Part shown: piece by piece, positions 42,710 through 52,190 of the stretch | Numbering within the stretch: the first letter of the stretch is position 1 | Layout: the number at the start of each line of letters is the position of its first letter | Origin: JAYODW01 sp038116745 | GTDB lineage: Bacteria; Pseudomonadota; Gammaproteobacteria; Ga0077536 | DNA length: 64,000 bases | Reading direction: 5' to 3' | Assembly (NCBI GenBank): GCA_038116745.1 | Contig: JAYODW010000009.1 | Span: 48,574 to 112,573 of the forward strand | Notes under the pieces: generated by a model | What the model was told of the DNA's origin: nothing | Databases searched by the model: none | The model's input: only the letters and a program-made list of their open reading frames with translations | Made by a program: the position numbers and the translations under genes

Positions 42710-43018
42710 GAATGGTTCTCCCGCCGCGGTTGTGAGCCGCTCTCTGTCCCCGTTGACCTTTCTCCGCCGCTGGATGAAGCACTACCAGCGCGCTGATCAC
42801 CCGCTTATTCCAACCCCGGCATGGACGGTCGCACCGCGATCTGCTCGCGTAAGGCGTCGCTCAGGACTAAATGTGTGACGCAGTTCTGATTTTCAGCAAA
42901 AAGTTGTTTATCTCCGCGTCGCCGCGGGTCTAGGCTCACTTCGCCGCTCTGGACCCGCTTGATCCTCTGCGGTGAGGTAGAGCAGAAGATCGCATCTGCA
43001 GTCGTAAGGAGAACGCTC

Positions 43019-43198
43019 ATGCGCGATTGTGCTGATACAGGAAAAAACGGTCCGGAACCTGTGGAGTGCCGGCCCGCTAGCCATAAAGACCAGGGCAGGG
43101 ACGTATCCCGGCAACGCGGTCTGGACACCGGCGCCCGCGGATGGTTCTGGTTGTTGCCGGAGCGTCAGCTCGGCATGAACGGCACGCCTACGGCCTGA
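43019..43198 (+). CDS. Possible small protein (59 aa) with strong ribosome site
   Basis: ATG 43019 is preceded by AAGGAG at a good spacing, and the frame gives a 59-residue protein (MRDCADTGKNGPEPVECRPA at the start). It contains two cysteines and a WFWLLPERQLGM segment near the end, with no recognised family. The gap between SDR and amidohydrolase is 587 bases and otherwise empty. Its stop falls inside the left arm of a large inverted repeat at 43193-43260, so it would share a 3' end with the convergent gene. Antisense frames of similar length exist, so the evidence is modest. Confidence 0.35.
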   Translation: MRDCADTGKNGPEPVECRPASHKDQGRDVSRQRGLDTGARGWFWLLPERQLGMNGTPTA

Positions 43199-43260
43199 GC
43201 CGGCGCGGGATACAAGCGGAGCGGCGTTCACCGCCGCTCCGCGCGATGGCAGGCTCAGGC
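43193..43260. terminator. Nested inverted repeat, convergent terminator
   Basis: The core GCGGAGCGGCG/CGCCGCTCCGC (43216-43242) is an eleven-pair perfect stem with a TTCAC loop. An outer GCCTGAGCC/GGCTCAGGC pairing (43193-43201 with 43252-43260) flanks it, overlapping the amidohydrolase stop. The position suits bidirectional termination of convergent transcripts. Confidence 0.6.
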
Positions 43261-44937
43261 GTGAGCTGAGTGCAGCACCTGACCGGGACGCACGCCCGTG
43301 TCGCGGCCGTGTTCAAACAGCACCTGACCATTGACGATGGTGTATTCGACGCCGCGCGAGGGCACGACCAGCCGTCGGCCTCCGCCGGGCAGGTCGTGAC
43401 GCATCTCTCCGGTCTTATCGGAGCCGATGGTCGCAAAGTCGAAAATCGCAAAATCCGCCGCCAGGCCCGGCGCGATGCGTCCGCGCTGTTTGATCCCGAA
43501 CAGCGCTGCCGGCTCAGAGGTGATGCGCTGCACGGCGCGCTCGAGCGTGAGCACCGGGTTGTCGCGCACCCAGGCGCCGAGCAGGTAGGTGCAGTAGCCC
43601 GCATCGCACAGACTGTCTACGTGCGCACCACCGTCGGACAGGCCAATCAGGGTGCGGGGGTCGGTGATGAGGTCAGGGATGCGGCTCTCGTCTGAATTGA
43701 ACAGCTCGTAGTTGAACTGCATCTGCATGCCGTCCTCGATCGCGAGGTCGAGAAAGGTGTCGACCGGATCGGCGTTTCGCTCTGCCGCGATATCGGCCAC
43801 CGTGCGTCCGACATACCGGCCCATCTCCGGCGTGCCGGCTTCAAGCACGGTCATGACTTCCCAGCGCGAGGTGAAGATCAGCGGACGCTTGAGGCCTTCT
43901 TTGAATGCGTTACGGAAAGCCGGATCACGCAGGACGGCGATCTGGTCGGCCGCCTCTCGATTCAGCACCGGCGTCCAGCATTCCATGTTGGCGAAGATGA
44001 AAGGTTTGCTGAGGTCGATCTGAATGATGAAAGGGCGACAGGTGCTCTGCGGACGCGAGCCGCGCTGAATGAGGTCGTCTACCTCCTTCAGCGTGTTGCT
44101 GACAGCGTCCGGGTCGTCGTCGCGATTAAGCAACGCCAGCCAGGTGACCGGGCGCCCGCTCTCGGTGAGCAGCATGTCGAGCAGTTCTCGCTCCTGCGCA
44201 TTAACGCGTGAGACCTCATTGGTCAGCGCGACTTCGATCGCGCCGCGTCCGAGCTTCTTGAGCACCTTGCTGTAGGCGCGCAGTTCATCCGTGCTGGCCA
44301 GACGGCAGGCGAGGGGACGCCCCTGATAGCCGACGTGCTGACCGGCGTTGGTGGTGGTGAAGCCGAAGGCGCCAGCGCCCATGGCTTCATCGATGAGGCC
44401 TGCGATCTGCTGGGTCTCCGCAGGGCTCGCCGCACGCTCCATCGACTCTTCACCCATGACGTAATGTCGGAACGGCGTCAGTGCGCAGAGAAAGCCGAGA
44501 TTCAATCCTGAACCACGACGTCCGGCGGCGGCCATGTATTCCGGGAAGGTTTCCCAGTCCCAGGTCACGCCCCGCTTCAGCACATCGAACGGAATCGCCT
44601 CGACGTTGACCAGATCCCAGGCCGCCACTTCTCGGGTTTCCGGCTTGCACGGCGCGATACCGACGCCGCAGTTACCCATCATGACGGTGGTCACTCCGTG
44701 CCAGCAGGACGGAGAGGTGACGTCGTCCCAGCAGATCTGGGCGTCGTAGTGGGTATGCGGATCGACAAAGCCGGGCGCAACGATGAGATCTGCAGCGTCG
44801 ATGGTGCGTTCGGCGCTGCCGCTCACCTCGCCGACTTCCGTGATGATGCCGTCCTTCACCGCAATGTCGCCATGAAAGCGATCTGCGCCGGTGCCGTCGA
44901 CGATGGTACCGTTCCGAATCACGAGGTCATGAGTCAT
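43255..44937 (-). CDS. Amidohydrolase family protein, N-acyl-D-amino acid deacylase-like
   Basis: The 560-residue protein starts DLVIRNGTIVDGTGADRF. It has the metal-binding VDPHTHYDAQICWDD near 59, GNCGVGIAPCKPE near 89, TSRWEVMTVLEAG near 370 and SDGGAHVDSLCDAGYCTYLL near 450, then the beta-strand tail RIAPGLAADFAIFDFATIG. This is the D-aminoacylase/dihydropyrimidinase-like subgroup, zinc enzymes that cleave amide bonds. ATG 44937 has GGGAGAG upstream. It is followed by a shared convergent terminator. The acyl-CoA ligase gene lies 49 bases upstream and may be in the same operon. Confidence 0.87.
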   Translation of the reverse strand: MTHDLVIRNGTIVDGTGADRFHGDIAVKDGIITEVGEVSGSAERTIDAADLIVAPGFVDPHTHYDAQICWDDVTSPSCWHGVTTVMMGNCGVGIAPCKPETREVAAWDLVNVEAIPFDVLKRGVTWDWETFPEYMAAAGRRGSGLNLGFLCALTPFRHYVMGEESMERAASPAETQQIAGLIDEAMGAGAFGFTTTNAGQHVGYQGRPLACRLASTDELRAYSKVLKKLGRGAIEVALTNEVSRVNAQERELLDMLLTESGRPVTWLALLNRDDDPDAVSNTLKEVDDLIQRGSRPQSTCRPFIIQIDLSKPFIFANMECWTPVLNREAADQIAVLRDPAFRNAFKEGLKRPLIFTSRWEVMTVLEAGTPEMGRYVGRTVADIAAERNADPVDTFLDLAIEDGMQMQFNYELFNSDESRIPDLITDPRTLIGLSDGGAHVDSLCDAGYCTYLLGAWVRDNPVLTLERAVQRITSEPAALFGIKQRGRIAPGLAADFAIFDFATIGSDKTGEMRHDLPGGGRRLVVPSRGVEYTIVNGQVLFEHGRDTGVRPGQVLHSAHA

Positions 44938-44985
44938 GGTGAAGGCTCTCCCTTGGATAGGTGGTTTTTCAGGTCCCGGCCGTGC

Positions 44986-46626
44986 TCAGACGGCCTGGGC
45001 CAGCGTGTCCAACAGACGCCTTGCGTCTGCGCGCAGTTCGACTTTCCTGATCTTGCCGCTGGAGGTCATTGGAAATGCGTCCACGAAAAGAACGTGTCGG
45101 GGTATTTTGAAGCTTGCAACGCGTCCGCGCATCCGTTCTGTCACAGTCGCGGCATCCAGCGTTGCGCCAGGGTTCAGAATCACGAAGGCAACCGGTACTT
45201 CTGCCATACGCGGATCGGGATAGGCGACGACAGCGGCATCAAGAATCTCGTCCATGTCACGCAGATACACTTCGATCTCGGCCGGCGAGACGTTTTCGCC
45301 ACCGACCTTGAGCATGTCCTTATAGCGCCCCATGAAAACCAGCATGTCATCCTCGCGCCGCATGGCCATATCGCCCGTGTGCAGCCAGCCGTCGCTGTCG
45401 AGCGTCTCGGCTGTCGCTTCGGGCTTGTTCCAGTAGCGCTCCATTACGGCGTAGCCACGGATCCACAGCTCACCCGGCACGCCGACCGGCTGCTCAGCGC
45501 CTGTTTCGACGTCCACGATACGGGCCTCGTAATCATTCATCAGATAGCCCGAGGAACACGTGCGCTGTTCGCGGGTGTGGGACGGGTTTGAGACCGAGAT
45601 GAACGCCCAGGTTTCGCTCATGCCGAAGCCCGAGATCGTCGGGCAGAACACGTCCTGCACTTTCTCCGCGATCGGCACCGTGCTCTCCACGCCCGAGGGC
45701 AGGGTGCCGAGCCGGACTTTGAGCTGCCGTTCACGCCGGGCCTGGGCGTTGAGCAGATCAAGCCAGTGCGCCTCGAAACCGTGCAGGATGGTTGCGCCTT
45801 CCTGCTCGGCAAGGTCGAGTGCGCGTTCGGCATCAAAGACGTCCATCAGCACCTGACAGGCGCCGGTGTGCACGCACATCATGCTGATCTCGCTGTAAGC
45901 GTAAATGTGGAACAGCGGCAGATAGTTCATGTGCACATCGTGCGCCGTCAGACCCATGATGGCGCCGCGTTCCATGGTGTTTCGGATCGGGCGGTGGCTG
46001 TGTACGACGCCCTTGGGGTGGCCGGTGGTGCCCGAGGTGTAGCAGATCATGAGCATCGCATCGGGGTCGACGGCAGCGGCTCTGGCCGCCAGGGTTGCGG
46101 CGCTGACCGACTCTCCGGCGGCGAGAAAACTGTCCCATTCAGCGGCGTGATCGATCCGCGCCTCGCCCAGCACCAGCAGGCGGCGGATAGCCGGGAAGCC
46201 TTTGATATCGAGTGTGCCATCGTCGCGCTCAGCGACTTCAGCCATCGATTCCAGCAGCATGCCCTGGTAGTCGATTGGTCCTGAGCGGTCGAGCGTGATC
46301 AGCGTGGCGCTCTCTGACTGCGTCACCGTGTAGGCAACATCCTGGCTGCGGTAGCGGGTGTTCAGCGGCACGATGCATGCACCCACCCGGGCGATGGCGA
46401 ACATCAGGAACAGCCACTCGGGACGGTTGGTCATCCAGAGCGCTACCCGCTCATCCGGTTCGACGCCGAATGCGATCAGCGCACGGGCGACGCGGTCAAC
46501 TTCGGCGTTGAATTCGCTGTAGGTCCAGCGCGTGTCTTCGAAGACCAGCGCGGGTCGCTCGCCATGGCGTTCAGCGGCGCTTTCCAGCAGTGCGCCCAGC
46601 GTTCTTTTGCGGTACCAGTCCATCAT
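44986..46626 (-). CDS. AMP-binding acyl-CoA synthetase
   Basis: The 546-residue ANL-superfamily enzyme has YTSGTTGHPKGVVHSHRP near 190, SGFGMSETWAFISV near 318 and DGWLHTGDMAMRREDDMLVFMGRYKDML near 400-430. GGENVSPAEIEVYL and FPMTSSGKIRKVELR (catalytic Lys near 528) complete it. It resembles fatty-acyl or branched/aromatic acid ligases. ATG 46626 begins an ATGATG pair; the frame extends nine codons upstream. It is the first gene of a probable two-gene operon with the amidohydrolase. Confidence 0.87.
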   Translation of the reverse strand: MMDWYRKRTLGALLESAAERHGERPALVFEDTRWTYSEFNAEVDRVARALIAFGVEPDERVALWMTNRPEWLFLMFAIARVGACIVPLNTRYRSQDVAYTVTQSESATLITLDRSGPIDYQGMLLESMAEVAERDDGTLDIKGFPAIRRLLVLGEARIDHAAEWDSFLAAGESVSAATLAARAAAVDPDAMLMICYTSGTTGHPKGVVHSHRPIRNTMERGAIMGLTAHDVHMNYLPLFHIYAYSEISMMCVHTGACQVLMDVFDAERALDLAEQEGATILHGFEAHWLDLLNAQARRERQLKVRLGTLPSGVESTVPIAEKVQDVFCPTISGFGMSETWAFISVSNPSHTREQRTCSSGYLMNDYEARIVDVETGAEQPVGVPGELWIRGYAVMERYWNKPEATAETLDSDGWLHTGDMAMRREDDMLVFMGRYKDMLKVGGENVSPAEIEVYLRDMDEILDAAVVAYPDPRMAEVPVAFVILNPGATLDAATVTERMRGRVASFKIPRHVLFVDAFPMTSSGKIRKVELRADARRLLDTLAQAV

Positions 46627-46837
46627 GCAATCCCCACCCGCTGCAGGGCGCACATGTTAACGCTTCCTCGCGCTCGGCATGGACTCAGCAAAGCATTGAT
46701 GCGCACCTCCCGACCACAGGCGCGTACTTTCTTGCCGTGTGACCTCACGCCGTCGCGGTTTCCAGTGACACGGTTCGCTGTGAGTGCCGGCAGGATGGCA
46801 GGCCTTATCCGCAGTGAAGCGGTACTCAACGGCAGTT

Positions 46838-47872
46838 CTACCCTGTCGACAGCCGTGCGGCTTCAGCATCCATGACCACGGCGGCACGTCCCAATGCTCG
46901 ACGGCCAAGGACGTCCTCCATGGCCTCGAATACGCCCGCAAGCGGGTAGGTTTTCGCGACTACCGGGTTGATCTGACCGGCTTCAAACCAGCCGAACAGC
47001 TGCTGCATGTGCGCGCGGATTCGCTCTTCATAGACATGACGCAGGTCCACAGGGCTCCAGCCGTAATAAAGCCCCATGTTGAGACCGCAGACGATCAGGT
47101 TTTTGACCAGCAGGATGTTGGCCGGGATCTGCGGCACTTCGCCGCCGGCAAAGCCGACCGGCATGATGCGCGCTTCCGGCGCCATGCAGCGCAGCGACTG
47201 CATGAACACTTCACCGCCGACCGGGTCGTAGACGGCATCGACACCGCGTCCGTCAGTGAGGGCGAGCACGCGGTCGCGGAAATTTTCTTCGCGGTAGTTG
47301 ATCAGGTGGTCCGCGCCATGCGCCTGCGCGAGGGTCAGTTTCTCCGCGCTTCCGGCGGTCGCGATGACTGTCGCACCCAGGATCTTGCCGATTTCGACCG
47401 CAGCGATCCCCACGCCACCGCTGGCGCCGTGTACCAGTAACCACTGACCAGCCTGCACGTTCAACAGGTGAGGCCAGGTCAGCGCGGCTGACGAGGTCGC
47501 GTACGAGTTGGTGAAGGCAATGGCGCGGCAGAACTCGAGGCTGTCCGGGATGGCGTAGGTGTTTACTTCGCGCGCGCAGGCAACTTCTGCGAGCGCACCC
47601 CAGTCAAGCACGGCACAGACCCGGTCGCCCTTTTTGAAACGGCTCGCCCGCGGACCCACCGCCTCAACAACGCCTGCGACTTCTGTGCCCGGAACGAACG
47701 GCAGCGGCGGCTTGCGCTGATATTTGCCCTGCACAACTAGGCTGGTGGCAAAGCTGACGCCCGCCGCCTGCACCCGGATGCGGACCCCGTCCTCGCTCAA
47801 TTCCGGCTCCGGAAGATCTTCTATCTGCAGCCGGTCAAAAGTGGTCCAGTCTCGAACAATCAGGCCGCGCAT
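46838..47872 (-). CDS. NADPH:quinone oxidoreductase / zinc-less MDR family protein
   Basis: The 344-residue protein matches the quinone-oxidoreductase MDR class. LEDLPEP-type start, VPGTEVAGVVEAVGPRASRFKKGDRV near 62-88, NSYATSSAALTW and LLVHGASGGVGIAAVEIGKILGA near 143-166 form the Rossmann domain. DAVYDPVGGEVF and the closing KTYPLAGVFEAMEDV follow. The structural-zinc cysteines of the alcohol dehydrogenase gene at 38011 are absent. It may act on acryloyl-CoA-like or quinone substrates. ATG 47872 is the only reasonable start. Confidence 0.87.
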   Translation of the reverse strand: MRGLIVRDWTTFDRLQIEDLPEPELSEDGVRIRVQAAGVSFATSLVVQGKYQRKPPLPFVPGTEVAGVVEAVGPRASRFKKGDRVCAVLDWGALAEVACAREVNTYAIPDSLEFCRAIAFTNSYATSSAALTWPHLLNVQAGQWLLVHGASGGVGIAAVEIGKILGATVIATAGSAEKLTLAQAHGADHLINYREENFRDRVLALTDGRGVDAVYDPVGGEVFMQSLRCMAPEARIMPVGFAGGEVPQIPANILLVKNLIVCGLNMGLYYGWSPVDLRHVYEERIRAHMQQLFGWFEAGQINPVVAKTYPLAGVFEAMEDVLGRRALGRAAVVMDAEAARLSTG

Positions 47873-48093
47873 GCTTCGGCTCCCGGGTGAAGTGATATCA
47901 GGGCCCGGGATTCCTCAAGCTGGCCTTCCGGGCGGAGAGGACCGGATTCTAGCGCGCGCTTCCGCCGAGGCGCTGCTCTGCGGACCCGGGCCGGGAGCGA
48001 TTACACTGGCGCGCTCGATGCCGGCAGAGCGCATCGTGCGTACCCCACCGGACGGGCAACCGGCGCTTGCTCAGAACCCCAGGAGGTTTACCT

Positions 48094-49026
48094 ATGTCCA
48101 CAGATCGCATTGCCTTCGGCACCGCCCTGCGTTCGCCCTACAACGTTGCCGAATCTGCGCAGCGCATCGAGGCGCTCGGTTTTGATGTTGTCGGTTGCGG
48201 TGAGCACGTGAGCTTTTACGGTGATACCGCGAACGGCTTTGTGTCGCTCTCCGTCGCGGCGGGCGCGACCAGTCGGATCCGGCTCATGAGCACCATCACC
48301 CTCGTGCCGCTTTACCCGGCAGCGCTGCTGGCCAAACTCGGCGCGGCGCTTGATGTCGCCTCCGGCGGACGTTTCATGCTCGGGGTCGGGGTCGGGGGGG
48401 AGTTCCCCAACGAATTTGAAGCCTGCGGCGTTCCGGTCAAACAGCGCGGCTCGCGCACTGACGACGCGCTCGAGGTTGTCACCCGCACCTGGACCGGTAC
48501 GGATGTGAGCTATCAGGGCCGTTACACCACGCTCAACAACTTCAGCCTGAAGCCGCTGCCGGTGCAGAAGCCGCGTCCGCCCATCTGGGTCTCCGGGCGT
48601 CAGGAGGCGGCCATGCGGCGCGCAGCACGCTACGCAGATGGCTGGCTGCCCTACATGTACACACCTGAAATGGTTGCGGGCTCGATGAACGACATCCGTC
48701 GCTTTGCCGAAGAAAACGAGCGCGACATGACCGACTTCACCTGCGGGCTGTTCATATTTTTTGCCGTGCACGAAGACCGGCAGACTGCGATCCAGATGGC
48801 CAACGAGCGCCTGAGCAAACAGTACTCGCAGGATTTCTCCAAGCTGGTTGGTAAATATGCGCTGGCTGGCGATCCCGATGACTGCAAAGCGCGCCTGCGT
48901 GAATACATCGATGCCGGGGCGCGGTTTGTGTTCGTATCGACGGCCTGTCCGGACGACTACATCGACACCAACTTGAGCCTGATGGCCAGCGAGGTCATGC
49001 CCGACCTGCGTGCGGGAGGGTCCTGA
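48094..49026 (+). CDS. LLM class (F420-dependent type) flavin oxidoreductase
   Basis: The 310-residue protein has the luciferase-like barrel: IAFGTALRSPYNVAESAQRI, CGEHVSFYGD near 34, RIRLMSTITLVPLYPAALLAKLGAAL and FMLGVGVGGEFPNEFEACGV near 96-115, then RPPIWVSGRQEAAMRRAARYADGWLPYM. The GVGVGGEFPNEFEACG pattern is that of the F420-type subgroup, although in a proteobacterium FMN is more likely as cofactor. ATG 48094 has AGGAGG eight bases upstream; the open extension to 48067 is not needed. It starts a two-gene unit with an MFS transporter. Confidence 0.88.
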   Translation: MSTDRIAFGTALRSPYNVAESAQRIEALGFDVVGCGEHVSFYGDTANGFVSLSVAAGATSRIRLMSTITLVPLYPAALLAKLGAALDVASGGRFMLGVGVGGEFPNEFEACGVPVKQRGSRTDDALEVVTRTWTGTDVSYQGRYTTLNNFSLKPLPVQKPRPPIWVSGRQEAAMRRAARYADGWLPYMYTPEMVAGSMNDIRRFAEENERDMTDFTCGLFIFFAVHEDRQTAIQMANERLSKQYSQDFSKLVGKYALAGDPDDCKARLREYIDAGARFVFVSTACPDDYIDTNLSLMASEVMPDLRAGGS

Positions 49027-49132
49027 GGAGACCATGACCGGTCCGGGATCGACCTGCCGCCGGCGGGTCGCGGGTGCGCCTCCCATGTCCTCCGCCGGCG
49101 GGAAAACGGATCTGATGTAAGGGACCACGACC

Positions 49133-50335
49133 ATGGCCTCATGGACACGCTGGTGGGTGCTGCTCGGCGTCTGGCTGACCTATATGAGCTTCGGGCTGGT
49201 CGCCACCAGCATGGCGCCGCTGGTCGGTGAGATAGAGCGCGACCTGGCACTGTCGCACGCTGCGATGGGCGGCGTGATGGGTGCATGGCAGCTGGTCTAT
49301 ATCGGCGCCGCGATCCCCTGCGGCATGCTGCTCGACCGTCTCGGCAGCCGCTGGGCGCTGCTGCTGGGCGCTCTGTTTGTGGCGGCATCGGTATTCGGGC
49401 GCAGTCTGGCGCAGGACTTCAACGGTCTGCTTCTGGCCGTGATGCTGTTCGGGGTCGGAGGGCCGATCGTTTCTGCCGGCGCTCCGAAAGTCATCGCGAC
49501 CTGGTTTTCAGGCCCATCGCGCGGGTTCGCCATGGGGATCTATATCACCGGCCCTGCGATTGGCGGCGTGGTGTCCCTGACGCTGTCGCAGGCCTGGCTG
49601 ATGCCGCTGTTCGATAACGACTGGCGCGCGATTCTGCGTCTATGGGCCTTGTTTGCCGTTGGGGCCGGGGTGGCCTGGTGGTGCATTGCGTCGCTGCCTG
49701 CAGTGCGCCCGCTGACCGACCGTATTCATACCGAGGCTTCTGCGTCGCACGGGCAGGTCATCCGCGGCCTGCTCGGTGAAACTTCAGTACGTCTGATGCT
49801 GGTGATGAGTGTCGGTGTTTTCCTAATGGGACATGGCTTCTCCAACTGGCTGCCAGCGCTACTGATTGCCGATGGCATGCAGCCGACCGAAGCGGGCTAC
49901 TGGGCTGCTCTGCCGACCCTGGTGGGGATCCTCGGCGCCCTGACCATCCCGCGGCTGGCGACGCCGCAGCGCCGTTTCAAGGTCCTGATCGGGCTCAGCT
50001 CTGCGCTCTTTCTGGCCACGGTCCTGCTGCAGTTCCAGCAGCCGGTTGTGCTGTCCTTGGGGCTCATCCTGCAGGGCATTGCGCGTTCGACCCTGATGAC
50101 AGTGCTGATCCTCACGCTGGTTGAACTGCCCGGGATCGGCGAACGTCACGCCGGGACAGCAGCAGGACTGTTTTTTGCGGCAGCGGAATTCGGCGGCATG
50201 CTGGGTCCCCTGCTGCTCGGGGTCCTGTATGACTGGACGCACGGTTTCGGGGTCGGCCTGGCTTTGTTCAGTCTTATCTCCGGTGGGCTCGTTGTCGGCG
50301 TCAGGCGCCTGCAGCAACTGACGCGCAGTGAGTAA
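49133..50335 (+). CDS. MFS transporter, CynX/NimT-like
   Basis: The 400-residue membrane protein has about twelve helices. WVLLGVWLTYMSFGLVATSMAPLVGEIERDL at the start and GAWQLVYIGAAIPCGMLLDRLGSRW near 46-70 hold the MFS loop (GMLLDRLGSRW). MGIYITGPAIGGVV near 133 and the second-half helices follow. It resembles cyanate/nitroimidazole-type carriers of small organic or inorganic anions. It follows the LLM gene by 106 bases, so the two may form a uptake-plus-oxidation pair. Confidence 0.85.
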   Translation: MASWTRWWVLLGVWLTYMSFGLVATSMAPLVGEIERDLALSHAAMGGVMGAWQLVYIGAAIPCGMLLDRLGSRWALLLGALFVAASVFGRSLAQDFNGLLLAVMLFGVGGPIVSAGAPKVIATWFSGPSRGFAMGIYITGPAIGGVVSLTLSQAWLMPLFDNDWRAILRLWALFAVGAGVAWWCIASLPAVRPLTDRIHTEASASHGQVIRGLLGETSVRLMLVMSVGVFLMGHGFSNWLPALLIADGMQPTEAGYWAALPTLVGILGALTIPRLATPQRRFKVLIGLSSALFLATVLLQFQQPVVLSLGLILQGIARSTLMTVLILTLVELPGIGERHAGTAAGLFFAAAEFGGMLGPLLLGVLYDWTHGFGVGLALFSLISGGLVVGVRRLQQLTRSE

Positions 50336-50519
50336 TTCGGCGCGGGGCCGTTAAGTTTGATGTCGGAACACAATAAACGAAAGTTTAATTCTCGCCGTAG
50401 ACTTCCGCAGACTCAGCGGCATCAGTGTGTGCCGTGTCTGAATGACGCCAGGTGCGCACGCGGGCGCGTTGGCTGAGCGGTCGTCCGGGCCATTTCTCCG
50501 GAGTTTCTGGGAGACAGAG

Positions 50520-51068
50520 TTGATTGAGTCGTGCACACCAGCGGGGTTATTCGTGGTGACCCCGAAACGCTTTGTTGACGAGCGCGGAGAGTTTGTTGAG
50601 ACCTACAGCCGACGGCTCCTGGAGAGCGTTGGTGTTCAGGTTGAATTCGTGCAGGACAACCAGTCGCGTTCGGTTCACCGAGGCGTCATCCGCGGGCTGC
50701 ATTTTCAGAGTCCGCCGCACGCTCAGGCCAAGCTGGTGCGCGTCATCAAAGGGGCGGTCTTCGATGTCGCCGTTGACCTCAGGAGCGGTTCCGCGACTTA
50801 CGGCGAACATTTTTCCGTGGAGCTGAGCGAGGAAAACGGTAAGCAGCTGCTCATTCCGGTCGGGTTTGCGCACGGCTTCTGCACCCTCGTGCCGGACACT
50901 ATCGTGGCCTATAAGGCTTCGGCTTTCTATGCGCCGGAGTGTGATGCCGGACTGGCTTGGAACGATCCGGAGCTGGGCGTTGAATGGCCGCTTGATGGCG
51001 CTCCGATGCTGTCCCCCAAAGACGCATCTCTGCCCCCGTTCCGTGACTTTTCTACGCCTTTTACGTAG
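50520..51068 (+). CDS. rfbC: dTDP-4-dehydrorhamnose 3,5-epimerase
   Basis: The 182-residue cupin-like enzyme has VTPKRFVDERGEFVETYS near 14, QDNQSRSVHRGVIRGLHFQ near 46 (His and Arg of the active site), AKLVRVIKGAVFDVAVDLR and the IPVGFAHGFCTL segment. TTG 50520 with GGGAGACAG upstream is chosen because it gives the normal 180-residue length; the frame is open to 50442. First gene of the dTDP-rhamnose cluster rfbC-B-D-A. Confidence 0.9.
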   Translation: MIESCTPAGLFVVTPKRFVDERGEFVETYSRRLLESVGVQVEFVQDNQSRSVHRGVIRGLHFQSPPHAQAKLVRVIKGAVFDVAVDLRSGSATYGEHFSVELSEENGKQLLIPVGFAHGFCTLVPDTIVAYKASAFYAPECDAGLAWNDPELGVEWPLDGAPMLSPKDASLPPFRDFSTPFT

Positions 51069-51101
51069 CAGACTGAACGCAATAGTCGCGAGGAAAATAC
51101 T

Positions 51102-52190
51102 GTGCGAATTCTGGTCACCGGTGGATCCGGTTTTATCGGCTCAGCGCTGTGTCTGCACCTGGCGGGTGAGAACGGCGATTCGGTACTGAACATCGACAAG
51201 CTGACCTATGCGGCCAATCCACGCTCGCTTGCGCCGCTGGCGGATTGCGCGTCGTATCAGTTCCTGCAGGCCGATATCTGCGACAGGAGCGCCATGGAGC
51301 AGGCTTTCGCCAGCTTCCGACCGCAGGGCGTGATCCACCTCGCGGCGGAGAGCCACGTCGACCGTTCAATCGATAGCGCCGGGGCATTCCTCGAGACGAA
51401 TATTCTGGGCACCTTCACCCTGCTTGAGGCAGCGCGGTCTTTCTGGTCCGGTTTGGCCGGTACCGAACGAGATGCGTTCCGCTTCCTGCACGTGTCGACA
51501 GATGAGGTCTACGGATCGCTGGGCGCGACGGGGCTGTTCGAGGAAACCACCGCCTATGACCCCAGCTCCCCGTATTCGGCGAGCAAGGCCGCCAGCGACC
51601 ACTTGCTGCTTGCGTGGCATCGCACCTACGGTTTCCCAGGGCTGATTTCGAACTGCTCGAACAACTACGGCCCACGACAGTTCCCGGAGAAACTGATCCC
51701 CTTGATGATCCTGTCGGCGCTGCGTGGTGCTCCGCTGCCGGTCTACGGCGATGGCGGTCAGATCCGTGACTGGCTGCATGTTGAAGACCATGTCCGGGCC
51801 CTCCGGCTGGTGCTGGGCCACGGGCGGCTGGGGGAGAAGTACAACATCGGCGGGCGGAACGAGCGTACCAACCTGGAAGTGGTGCAGACGATCTGCGCGT
51901 CTCTGGACGAACGGGTTCCCGGCGCCCGCCCGTATCGCGAGCTGATTACCTATGTGACGGACCGCCCCGGGCATGACCGGCGCTATGCGATTAACGCTGA
52001 CAAGCTGCGAGACGAGCTGCAGTGGGTTCCGCAGGAAAATTTCGACAGCGGCATCATCAAGACTATCGACTGGTATCTCGGCAATCGCGACTGGTGGGAA
52101 CCGCTCAGCAAGGGGGTCTATGCCGGCGACCGCCTGGGGCTTTCACAGACCTCGCAGCACGATGGTGAGCGTGCGGAAGAGGCCCGGTGA
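51102..52190 (+). CDS. rfbB: dTDP-glucose 4,6-dehydratase
   Basis: The 362-residue SDR-type enzyme opens RILVTGGSGFIGSALCLHL, with LTYAANPRSLAPL near 33 and HLAAESHVDRSIDSAGAFLETN near 79. The catalytic FLHVSTDEVYGSLG near 128 (Thr-Asp-Glu) and YSASKAASDHLLLAW near 163 (Tyr-x3-Lys) are intact, as is NCSNNYGPRQFPEKLIPLMI. It removes water from dTDP-glucose. GTG 51102 is the start. Its stop overlaps rfbD. Confidence 0.92.
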   Translation: MRILVTGGSGFIGSALCLHLAGENGDSVLNIDKLTYAANPRSLAPLADCASYQFLQADICDRSAMEQAFASFRPQGVIHLAAESHVDRSIDSAGAFLETNILGTFTLLEAARSFWSGLAGTERDAFRFLHVSTDEVYGSLGATGLFEETTAYDPSSPYSASKAASDHLLLAWHRTYGFPGLISNCSNNYGPRQFPEKLIPLMILSALRGAPLPVYGDGGQIRDWLHVEDHVRALRLVLGHGRLGEKYNIGGRNERTNLEVVQTICASLDERVPGARPYRELITYVTDRPGHDRRYAINADKLRDELQWVPQENFDSGIIKTIDWYLGNRDWWEPLSKGVYAGDRLGLSQTSQHDGERAEEAR

